The notes below the pieces were generated by a model. It made no database searches and was not told where the DNA came from. It saw only the letters and a list, made by a program, of their open reading frames with translations. Of a stretch of 64,000 nucleotides of DNA, positions 29,501-35,479 are shown piece after piece (positions within the stretch are counted from its first letter, which is position 1; every line of letters begins with the position of its first letter). This DNA is from Ramlibacter paludis. Its GTDB lineage: Bacteria > Pseudomonadota > Gammaproteobacteria > Burkholderiales > Burkholderiaceae_C. The translations under genes were made by a program, and so were the position numbers. The stretch spans positions 62,001 to 126,000 of the forward strand of contig NZ_JAKLTM010000007.1 in the NCBI RefSeq assembly GCF_022012305.1. The letters run 5' to 3'.

Positions 29501-32022
29501 AGGTCGAGCGTGTTGGCGCCGTCGCGCAGGTCGACCGCGCGCCAGTTCGAAATCGCCCACGTGCCGCTCGGGTTGAGGATGGAGCCTTCGTAGCGCAGGG
29601 GATCGACCGGATTGCCGTTCACCTTCAGGTCGACCTGCGCGCCCTTGGCGTGCTTCACAGCGACCTTGATCACGGGCAGCGCGGGGGCGAAGCCGACCTT
29701 CGGGTGCAGCCACTCGTTGCCCGCGGGCGCGGCGGCCAGCCACTTGTCGTCGTAGGGCAGCTTCTCGATCAGCACCAGCGGCGCGCCGCCGGCGCTGCCG
29801 GGCGCCGGCGCGGTCGCGGCGTCGGCGGCCGGCGCAGCGGACAGCACCCCCAGCGGCAGCGGCGAGCACTGCGCGGCTTCGGTGGCCTGCGCGCCGAGCA
29901 CAAGCGGCTGCAGGTTCAGCGCCGGCTGGCCGACCGGTTGCACGCGCACCGATGCCTTCAGTTCGCCGGCGAGGGGCGCCGCGGTGTCGAAGGCAAACAC
30001 GTGGTTCCAGCGGCCGCGCTGGGCCGGCAGGCGCAGCACCAGGAAGTCGTCCTGCTGCTCGACGCCGGCCAGGGGCTGGCCATCGACGGTCACCGAGCCG
30101 GGGACGACCTTGGCGCCGGCCGGCAGCATCACGGTGGCCGACACCGACTGGTTCGCCACCGGCGCCGCCAGCTGCAGCTGGGTGCGCTGGCCGTCACGCT
30201 GGAACTGCTGGCGCAGGCAGCTGGGCGCGCGCACCAGGCGGAAGTCGGCGCGCCACAGCGTGCCGCCGCGCACGTTCACGAACTGCGAGAAGTCGCGACC
30301 GCCCGTCTTGCTGGTGGATTCGCAGTTCTTCAGCTCCACGCCCTGCGGCAAGGTGGTGGTGTCGATCTGCACGACGTGCGTGCCGGGACGGATGTTGTCG
30401 GCGTGCCAGTTGCCGTCCACGTCCGTCAGCAGGAAGGTGCCGTCTTCCAGCAGCACCCGCACGTTCGCCATCGGCTTCACTTTCGCGGTGTCGCGCGCAT
30501 CGGCTTCGCAGGACTCGGCCACCGTCACGCGGCCGGCCAGGATCGCGCGGCTCTGGTTCAGGTCTTCGCGCACCTGCACGTAGGCCTTGGCGATGTTCGA
30601 CGTGATGCGGCCGGCGGCCTGCGCCACGTTCTCGGCCTGGCCCGGCTGCGCGCCGGCGGCAACGACGGCGACGTAGCGCACCGTGACGCCGCCGCTCGCG
30701 GCCAGGGTGCCCAGGGAGAACAGCAGGCTGCGGCCGTCGGCGCTGACTTCCGGATCGGCGAGCACCGCTTCGTTCAGGCGGGCCGAGCCCTTCTGGTAGC
30801 GGAAGCCGCCCGGCAGGCGGTCCGCGATCTGCACGCCGGGCAGCGAATAAGCGCCGCGGTTCGCGATGGCCAGGGTGTAGGGGACGAAGTCGCCGATCGC
30901 CGCGACCGACTTGCCGGCCGTCTTGACGATCGCCACTTCGCCCAGCGGGCCCGGATCCAGCGGGATGTCGATTTCGATCGCGGGGCCGGGCACCAGCGTG
31001 AAGACCTCGCCGCGCGAGCCCAGGGAGAGCTGGTACGGGCCACCCGGCAGGCCCTTGAGCGTGAGGTCCGGCGACTTGGACGGGAAGCGGAAGCCGGCCG
31101 GCGGTTCCACCAGGAAGCTGTACGAGCCCGGTGCCATGCGCGGGAACTGGTAGCGGCCCGAGGTGAAGGGGTAGCTGGTGCCGCCGCCGTCGGTGACGGT
31201 GGTGCCGGAGATGATGCTCGAGGGATAGCTGCTGACGCCGTCGTTGCCGAACACCTGGGCGGGCTGGCCAGTGGCCATGTTGATCACCGTGACCTTGGCG
31301 CCGTCGACCGGCTGGCCGGTCGAGGCGTCGAACACCACGCCCATCGGGTCGATCAGGGCGGCGGCGCTGACCGCGACGTGGCCCTCGGAGTCGTCGTAGT
31401 AGGTGACGGTGAGGCGCTGGTTGGCGCCGGCGCTCAGCACGCAGTTGCCGGCCTGCACGGCCGCGTTGGTGGTCTGGATGTAGCCGGTGAAGACGCCGGT
31501 GGAGGCGCCGGTCTCGGTGAGGCGCAGCGTCTCGCTGTCGCCGTTGGCGACCTGCACGGTCACGGTCAGCGTGTCGGGCAGCGCCGGGTTGAGGTTCTGG
31601 TCGAAGTCCGTGACCTGGATGAAGACCGCGTCGCCGGTGGCGTAGGTGGTGGTCGGCGCCAGCATGTAGTTGGCGGGAACGGGCATCGTCCCGACGCCGG
31701 GCGCGACCGGCGCGGGCAGCAGGGTCAGGCCGGCGCCGGCCTTCTCGCACTGGGTCGGCGCCACCGGCTGGCGGTTCGCATAGCCCGCGGGCAGGCCGGT
31801 GGTGGTGGCGGCATAGCCGAGCAGTTGCACGCTGGCCGGCGTGGAGGCGCTGGTGACCAGGGTCGTCGAGCCGGTGACCGGGATCGCCACGCCGGAAATG
31901 CTGAACGAGGCGGTGGCCGTGTTGACGATGGAAGTGTTGGGCGGCGTCGCGGCCTGGGCCAGGCCGGCGGCGCACAGGAAGAAGGCGATGCAGGCCTTCG
32001 CATGGACGCGCGCTGCGCCCAT
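26596..32022 (-). CDS. Giant outer-membrane beta-barrel protein with Ig-like and DUF11 domains (locus gene 4)
   Basis: 1808 residues from ATG 32022, preceded by AGAGGG at 7 nt and giving the signal peptide MGAARVHAKACIAFFLCAAG cleaved after LAQA. An ATG at 32127 is in frame but has no ribosome site and would bury the signal peptide. Order by eye: N-terminal motif NTSIVNTATASFS, Ig-like domains, a carboxypeptidase-regulatory-like fold (about 230-270), a DUF11 module (about 360-420), a second regulatory-like fold (490-560), a long beta-rich region including YYTLYADGTQ and LYLKIEKKQFYALFGDFDTG, and from about 1237 alternating amphipathic strands with aromatic girdles, typical of a 20-plus-strand barrel. 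It is the only locus member without the FxxxN tail. Likely anchor or exporter for its neighbours (inference). Confidence 0.8.
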   Translation of the reverse strand: MGAARVHAKACIAFFLCAAGLAQAATPPNTSIVNTATASFSISGVAIPVTGSTTLVTSASTPASVQLLGYAATTTGLPAGYANRQPVAPTQCEKAGAGLTLLPAPVAPGVGTMPVPANYMLAPTTTYATGDAVFIQVTDFDQNLNPALPDTLTVTVQVANGDSETLRLTETGASTGVFTGYIQTTNAAVQAGNCVLSAGANQRLTVTYYDDSEGHVAVSAAALIDPMGVVFDASTGQPVDGAKVTVINMATGQPAQVFGNDGVSSYPSSIISGTTVTDGGGTSYPFTSGRYQFPRMAPGSYSFLVEPPAGFRFPSKSPDLTLKGLPGGPYQLSLGSRGEVFTLVPGPAIEIDIPLDPGPLGEVAIVKTAGKSVAAIGDFVPYTLAIANRGAYSLPGVQIADRLPGGFRYQKGSARLNEAVLADPEVSADGRSLLFSLGTLAASGGVTVRYVAVVAAGAQPGQAENVAQAAGRITSNIAKAYVQVREDLNQSRAILAGRVTVAESCEADARDTAKVKPMANVRVLLEDGTFLLTDVDGNWHADNIRPGTHVVQIDTTTLPQGVELKNCESTSKTGGRDFSQFVNVRGGTLWRADFRLVRAPSCLRQQFQRDGQRTQLQLAAPVANQSVSATVMLPAGAKVVPGSVTVDGQPLAGVEQQDDFLVLRLPAQRGRWNHVFAFDTAAPLAGELKASVRVQPVGQPALNLQPLVLGAQATEAAQCSPLPLGVLSAAPAADAATAPAPGSAGGAPLVLIEKLPYDDKWLAAAPAGNEWLHPKVGFAPALPVIKVAVKHAKGAQVDLKVNGNPVDPLRYEGSILNPSGTWAISNWRAVDLRDGANTLDLLVRDAQGAVLLQESRVIHYSSAPAKVVLDLQRSRLVADGRSNPVVAVRMLDAEGQPVRRGLTGEFQLNSPFLPQQQADALQREPLSGNLGGQPKFQVADDGVALIPLQPTTQTGEAVLRFDFPGQRTQEVRAWLSADLREWILVGFAEGTLVHKKLSGNLEALKDASADERLSDGNRIAFYAKGQVKGEYLLTAAYDSAKVRGSARDASSLKQAIDPNQYYTLYADGTQPQFDAASTSKLYLKIEKKQFYALFGDFDTGLTVSELGRYSRTLTGLKSEYKGERVGYNAFAAKTAQAFMKDELQGDGTSGLYRLRARNVLLNSEKIRIEVRDRFHPDQVLSTRSLTPYLDYQLDAAQGTLFFREPIPSRDTNLNPVLIVAEYETDGKAGETWTYGGRAALKVGEKSEVGATHIHEGTAGREANLTAVDATVRLGETTKIRAEAATTERNTGTGSEKGNAWLAEVTHDDGKIAARAYASQQQPGFGLGQQAAASAGQRSVGAEGRLKLSDQMQVSGTTYRQDNLVSGGRRDVVEGQAEWTDKEGLTLRGGARLANERDGAGNESEARQVTGGVSYEMMERRLILRATTDLDVGSKGTVNFPNRLVLGADYKLTPETTLLATQEFARGDEVKANTTRIGLRTTLWRGAEMQLGGGAQGTLDSNRLYANMGLVQKVQINDRWAADASIDRVQTLKNTANPLGPAQPPASGTSTAASAAYGLVTGDYTAVSMGLAYHDDVWSANARAEWRGADDGTKVNLLLGAQRKLAQGQVMAAGLSVMKENGASDTRNIAARLSFASRPADSSWMWLEKFEYVDDSNTTSLASRLLTRKLISNFNANWKATRDTQVALQYSAKYVREMIGDTSYSGYTDLIGVEARHDIAERWDVGLHASMLHSYRTGTRQTQMGVSVGYRLTDNTWMAVGYNQMGFTDADFTGSEYRGKGLYVALRVKVDQDTFDLNDRAKGQLPLKP

Positions 32023-32030
32023 GCGAAGAC

Positions 32031-32090
32031 CCTCTGGCCGGGCGGCCAGAGGAGCACCGGCCGCCGGCGTGCCCTGAAGCACGCCGGCGG
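32031..32090 (-). promoter_or_regulatory. Two perfect hairpins between locus genes 3 and 4; the second covers the ribosome site
   Basis: Hairpin 1 has an 11-bp stem (32080-32090 with 32061-32071, 8-nt loop). Hairpin 2 has a 9-bp stem (32044-32052 with 32031-32039, 4-nt loop). Read leftward, the 3' arm of hairpin 2, GGCCAGAGG, contains the AGAGG of the ribosome site for the barrel gene. They could limit or time its translation, or separate its expression from the upstream gene. Confidence 0.6.
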
Positions 32091-32136
32091 CTGCGGCTAT
32101 CCAGCGATGAAAGCGGGACAGGCGCATCGGTTCAGA

Positions 32137-33342
32137 TCAGTTGATCTTCACCTGGAAGGTCACCGACACGGTGTCGCCCACCTTGAGCTCACCGGCGCTG
32201 TACGTCGATTCCGCCGGCAGCGCGACGCCGAAGTCGATGGTCAGCGCGCCCGCGTTGAAGCCGGCGCCGTCGCTGTCGCTGTTCGACGTGGTCAGGTACT
32301 TCGGATAGCTGGCGGCCGGACGGTTCGCGAACACGACCTTGAAGCCCTTGCCCGCGCCGCTCTGCGGCACCATGCCGGCAGCGCAGTTGGTCGCGGCGCC
32401 CGCACCGGTGATCAGGTCGGAGTCGAAGGACAGGTTGGTGTTGAGCGTGTCGTTCAGCTGGGTCAGCGTGGCGGAGGCACCGCCGTTGTTGGTGATGCTG
32501 ATGGTGTACGCGGCGTAGGAACCCGGGATGTTCTTCGGCGCGGTAGAGCCGTTGAACGGGTCGCACACCGCCGTCACCGTCTTCGTCACCGTCAGGGCTG
32601 CCGTGGCGACACGGTAGGCGCTGCGGGCGCTGTAGTTCGCGGCGAACGAGGCATCGTCCGTGCCGGCCAGGTCGGCGAAGACGATGTCGACCACGTTCGG
32701 GTCGTTGGTCGCGGACTGCGTCAGCGCGGTCAGGCCGTTGCTGCCGGCAGCGCGCGCGGTGGCCGTCAGCGAGATGCCCGACACGTCGCCGTTCAGCTGG
32801 CCCAGCGGGATCGTGCAGGTCACCTTCACGGTCGCACTGGCGTCGGGCGCCAGGTTGCCGATGAAGTTCTGCGCCAGGTTGGTCGGCCCGACGGCGAACG
32901 CGCAGGTGTTGACGTCGAAGTTGTCGGTGTAGCTCGACGCGCCGACGGTCACGCTGGTGGTGTTCGCCAGGTTGGCGGTCGCCAGCGAGAAGTCCTGCGT
33001 GTTGTTGCCGGTGTTGGACACCACGAAGGTGGCCGTGACCAGGGTCTGGCCCGCGACGCCGCTCACCGGCGACGAGTCCGTCGTGCTGACGGTCAGGTTC
33101 ACCTTGTTGTCGACCACGAAGGTGGTGGTCGCGCCGGTGGCGTTGGTGCTGCCGGTCGGCGCCGAAGCGATCGACGGCTGGGCGACGGATCCCACCGAGT
33201 ACGACAGGGTCGCCTTGTTGCCGATGCTGGTGCCCGCCTGCGTGCCGGCGGCGTTGACGTTGCCCGTGACGAGCAAGGCCGAGACGCAAAGGGTCGCAAG
33301 CGCCCCTCCTCGTCCCAGGAATGTCTTCAAGACTGCTTTCAT
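32137..33342 (-). CDS. Exported DUF11-like protein (locus gene 3)
   Basis: 401 residues. ATG 33342 follows GAGGG at 7 nt. The signal peptide ends near VTGNVNA (about 31). The mature N-terminus GTQAGTSIGNKATLSYSVG carries a motif shared with locus genes 1 and 4. A middle beta domain is followed by a terminal module with APKNIPGSYAAYTISITN, and the protein ends TFQVKIN-stop. Composition is low in Cys and aromatic residues and rich in T, S, A, N and G, as expected for an exported beta-stalk protein. The strong ribosome site and structured flanks suggest it is the best-expressed member, which is inference. Confidence 0.82.
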   Translation of the reverse strand: MKAVLKTFLGRGGALATLCVSALLVTGNVNAAGTQAGTSIGNKATLSYSVGSVAQPSIASAPTGSTNATGATTTFVVDNKVNLTVSTTDSSPVSGVAGQTLVTATFVVSNTGNNTQDFSLATANLANTTSVTVGASSYTDNFDVNTCAFAVGPTNLAQNFIGNLAPDASATVKVTCTIPLGQLNGDVSGISLTATARAAGSNGLTALTQSATNDPNVVDIVFADLAGTDDASFAANYSARSAYRVATAALTVTKTVTAVCDPFNGSTAPKNIPGSYAAYTISITNNGGASATLTQLNDTLNTNLSFDSDLITGAGAATNCAAGMVPQSGAGKGFKVVFANRPAASYPKYLTTSNSDSDGAGFNAGALTIDFGVALPAESTYSAGELKVGDTVSVTFQVKIN

Positions 33343-33420
33343 GATGATTCCCTCAAAAAATTTCAGTTGTTGCTAAGGAGAAATTGCGGAAAGAGGAGTC
33401 GGCCCTGGTGCCTTTGCCGG

Positions 33421-33492
33421 CGGACCGCAGCCGCCGGGCGGGCCGCAGCCCCTGGGCGGGCCGCACCCCCCCGGTGGGCCGCAGCCGAACGG
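33421..33492. repeat. Four tandem 18-bp units in the gap between locus genes 2 and 3
   Basis: Units start at 33421, 33439, 33457 and 33475 with core CGGGCCGCAGCCCC. On the leftward strand the units read as the hexapeptide GGCGPP four times, but I find no convincing start codon or ribosome site for a gene there. The whole gap 33343-33602 has no supported gene. Confidence 0.7.
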
Positions 33493-33498
33493 AAGCGA

Positions 33499-33529
33499 GC
33501 GCAGCCGCCGGAGCACCCGGCGGCTGCGC
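33499..33529. repeat. Perfect 13-bp hairpin between locus genes 2 and 3
   Basis: GCGCAGCCGCCGG (33499-33511), loop AGCAC, CCGGCGGCTGCGC (33517-33529). Very stable and without a U-tract. It could be an intercistronic processing or pausing element, or a 3' end stabiliser for the upstream small gene. Confidence 0.7.
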
Positions 33530-33602
33530 AGGGGCGGGCAAGCGACGGGACGCCGGCTGGTGGGGTTCACCTGGGCGGCCACGGCTTGCTCCGGCTGCGA
33601 GA

Positions 33603-34100
33603 TCAGTTGACCACCACGCGGAAGCCCACCACGCCCTGCTTGCCGGGGGCAAGCTCGCCGCGGTAGACCCAGCGCACGTGGGTCATTTCGGAGATGCCGG
33701 CGGGGCGTTCCTTGCCGTCGGCGCCGATCACCTTGACCTTGTCGGCCGCGGCCCAGGTCTTGCCGCCGTCGGCGGAGAAGGTGATCTCGGTGTTCTCGCC
33801 GAAGGCGCTGCCGCCGACGAGGGTGGTGTTGGCCGGCAGCGGGTTGACGACGGCGATGTTGCCGGCGGCGCGCTTGCCGACGTTGCGGAAAGTGGAGGTG
33901 TAGATGATCTCGGCGCCGGGGATGCTCTTGGCGACCGGCACGCGCTTCTTCTCCACCTTGCCGTCGGCGGCCTTGACTTCGACTTCCTGCTCCGCGACGT
34001 TGCGGAATTCGATGTCGCCGCCTCCGGCCTGCGCGAACGCGCTCGCGTGGAAGGCAGCGGCAAGCGCAAGCAAGGCTGCGATGACGATGTGTTTTCTCAT
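33603..34100 (-). CDS. Small exported protein equal to a free-standing DUF11 terminal module (locus gene 2)
   Basis: 165 residues. The signal peptide MRKHIVIAALLALAAAFHAS ends near FAQA (about 24), preceded by GGAGAGC at the ribosome site. The mature part aligns by eye with the last module of locus genes 5 and 6: IPGAEIIYTSTFRNVG, PLPANTTLVGG, FSADGGKTW, THVRWVYRG, and the end GFRVVVN-stop. It is essentially that module with nothing else. It starts 18 bp after locus gene 1. A subunit, cap or chaperone for the large repeat proteins is possible; nothing in the sequence decides. Confidence 0.82.
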   Translation of the reverse strand: MRKHIVIAALLALAAAFHASAFAQAGGGDIEFRNVAEQEVEVKAADGKVEKKRVPVAKSIPGAEIIYTSTFRNVGKRAAGNIAVVNPLPANTTLVGGSAFGENTEITFSADGGKTWAAADKVKVIGADGKERPAGISEMTHVRWVYRGELAPGKQGVVGFRVVVN

Positions 34101-34118
34101 GGTGCTCTCCTGGTGGTG

Positions 34119-35141
34119 TCAGTTGACGGTGGCTTTGAACTCGATGACGCGGGTGGCGGGAACCGCGAGGGTTCCGAAACTGGCCTGCACGGCGCCGTTG
34201 GCGAAACTGGCTTCGTCGCCGTCGGCGGCGTCGGTGCGCACGGCGGTGTCGACCGTGATGCTTCCGGGGACATAGGTGACCTGCGCCGGCAGCGGGTCGT
34301 TGACGGCGACGTTGTCGACGGTTCCGGTGCCGGTGAGGGTGATGACGAGGCGGTAGGTCACGACGCTGCCCGGCATGACGCGGGTGCCGCCGCGCGGGTC
34401 GCGCACGTTGACGACCGACTTGGCCAGGCCCATCGACGCGCCGGCGACCAGGTAGCTGCCGCTGGCGCTGGCGCGGCCGTTGCCGATGCCGGCCACGACC
34501 TGGACGCCGCCGAAGGTGCCGAGTGCCGTACCCGGCGCGGCGGTCGAGGCGCCGGGCGTGGTGGCGGTCGCGGTGAACCCCACCTTGCCGAAGGAGCCGG
34601 TGGCGATGCCGGCCGGGATCTGGCTGGAGACGTAGACCTGGCGGCTGGCGTCGGCGGCCAGCACGATGTCGTTGGCGCCCGGCGCGTAGAGGATGTCGGC
34701 GTTGGGGCCGGTGCGCTGCAGGCCGGGCTGGGCGCCGCTTTCCAGCCAGATCGCGCCGTCGGTGGCACTGGCGGGGTCGAACTGGTCGCCGCCCTGCACG
34801 TTGTCGCGGCTGAGCGCGAAGGTTTCGGTGCCGTTGCCGGTGTTGCTGACCACGAAGGCCAGCGGCTTGGAGCTGTCCGGGGAGGTGGCCGGAACGGCCG
34901 CGCCGTCCTGCCAGGTCACGGCCACGTTGACGACGCGGGCCACCACGATGGGCAGCGAGACGGCCGTGGCGCTGCCGGGGCGGCCCTCGGCGGTGTAGGT
35001 CAGGGTGGCGGTGTTGCCGATGACGGTGCCGGCGCCGGTACCTGCGGCCCAGGCAAGCGGCGCCCAGAGCGCAGCGAGGGCGGTCGCCAAGCGCACCGCC
35101 CAAACCCAAGCCCAACGCGTCCGATCTCGTTCTGGATACAC
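34119..35141 (-). CDS. Exported DUF11-like protein, first gene of the locus (locus gene 1)
   Basis: 340 residues from GTG 35141 (weak ribosome site GGTGA). The signal peptide ends near PLAWAAG (about 34). The mature N-terminus GTGAGTVIGNTATLTYTAEG matches the motif in locus genes 3 and 4. A middle beta domain has VYVSSQIPAGIATG, and the end module has VRDPRGGTRVMPGSVVTYRLVI and NDPLPAQVTYVPGSI, finishing IEFKATVN-stop. It lacks the FSxDGGxTW block of the other terminal modules. The long upstream region with palindromes suggests that the locus promoter lies there. Confidence 0.82.
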   Translation of the reverse strand: MYPERDRTRWAWVWAVRLATALAALWAPLAWAAGTGAGTVIGNTATLTYTAEGRPGSATAVSLPIVVARVVNVAVTWQDGAAVPATSPDSSKPLAFVVSNTGNGTETFALSRDNVQGGDQFDPASATDGAIWLESGAQPGLQRTGPNADILYAPGANDIVLAADASRQVYVSSQIPAGIATGSFGKVGFTATATTPGASTAAPGTALGTFGGVQVVAGIGNGRASASGSYLVAGASMGLAKSVVNVRDPRGGTRVMPGSVVTYRLVITLTGTGTVDNVAVNDPLPAQVTYVPGSITVDTAVRTDAADGDEASFANGAVQASFGTLAVPATRVIEFKATVN

Positions 35142-35172
35142 AACTTCACCGGCAATGGAGCAATTTCCCTAA

Positions 35173-35209
35173 CCAGCCTTCCGATTCAACCCGACAGCAG
35201 GAAGGCTGG
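35173..35209 (-). promoter_or_regulatory. 10-bp inverted repeat in the leader of the DUF11 locus
   Basis: CCAGCCTTCC (35173-35182) and GGAAGGCTGG (35200-35209), 17-nt loop. It lies 32-68 bp before the start of locus gene 1, so a leftward transcript could fold here. Confidence 0.55.
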
Positions 35210-35295
35210 CACAATGAAATCGTTGGTCCGTCGCTGTGTTACGGCTCATCCGTTGGGATGAAGCAACAAGCACAAGGTTACAAATCCGGGCCTAG

Positions 35296-35320
35296 ATTTC
35301 TAGAAATGTCACATGTGACA
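35296..35320. promoter_or_regulatory. Two adjacent perfect palindromes, likely operators
   Basis: ATTTCTAGAAAT (35296-35307) and TGTCACATGTGACA (35307-35320) share one base. The second looks like a dyad for a dimeric regulator, with half-site TGTCACA, somewhat like CRP/FNR-family boxes but without their usual spacer. They sit just downstream of the leftward TATAAT and upstream of the rightward gene. Confidence 0.6.
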
Positions 35321-35332
35321 CATCCGGAAACA

Positions 35333-35338
35333 ATTATA
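35333..35338 (-). promoter_or_regulatory. Candidate -10 element for the DUF11 locus
   Basis: On the leftward strand this reads TATAAT, a perfect -10. No good -35 is visible 16-18 nt upstream. Transcription would start near 35326, so the palindromes would fall at about +6 to +30, a position suited to repression. Confidence 0.4.
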
Positions 35339-35479
35339 GGGAAAGTGCCTAAATGGCCGCGTCCGTCCATGGACAAAGCGCCACCGCTCATCGTCGAGAA
35401 CGGGCGTTTCCGTGCGGATTACCGGATTTCGGCGGATTGACCAGCCGGTAACATCCGGGCAAAAGCCGAGGAGGATCGT

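Larger units (their letters stand above)
35142..35479. promoter_or_regulatory. Divergent control region between the DUF11 locus and the hydroxy-acid dehydrogenase
   Basis: 338 nt, clearly richer in A+T than its surroundings and without a gene. It holds, left to right, a 10-bp inverted repeat (35173-35209), two touching perfect palindromes (35296-35320), a leftward TATAAT (35338-35333) and a 7-bp repeat TTACCGG/CCGGTAA (35419-35451). Both flanking genes start outwards from it. Confidence 0.7.

Noticed and set aside
26585..29869. Continuation of the gene at 21776-26584 upstream to 29869 as one 2697-codon reading frame
   Set aside because: The extension lies antisense-free but out of frame over the barrel gene, has no domain, and a clear signal peptide starts at 26584.
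33373..33652. Small leftward gene encoding the GGCGPP repeats
   Set aside because: No usable start codon with ribosome site, and the frame runs in from the overlapping upstream gene. Kept only as a repeat.
21644..33666. Very long rightward open frames (over 1600 and 2300 codons) opposite the DUF11 genes
   Set aside because: Products are dominated by R, H, A, G and V/Q with no domain or signal, as expected for the antisense of GC-rich Thr/Ser/Ala-rich genes. The leftward frames carry signal peptides, repeats and ribosome sites.
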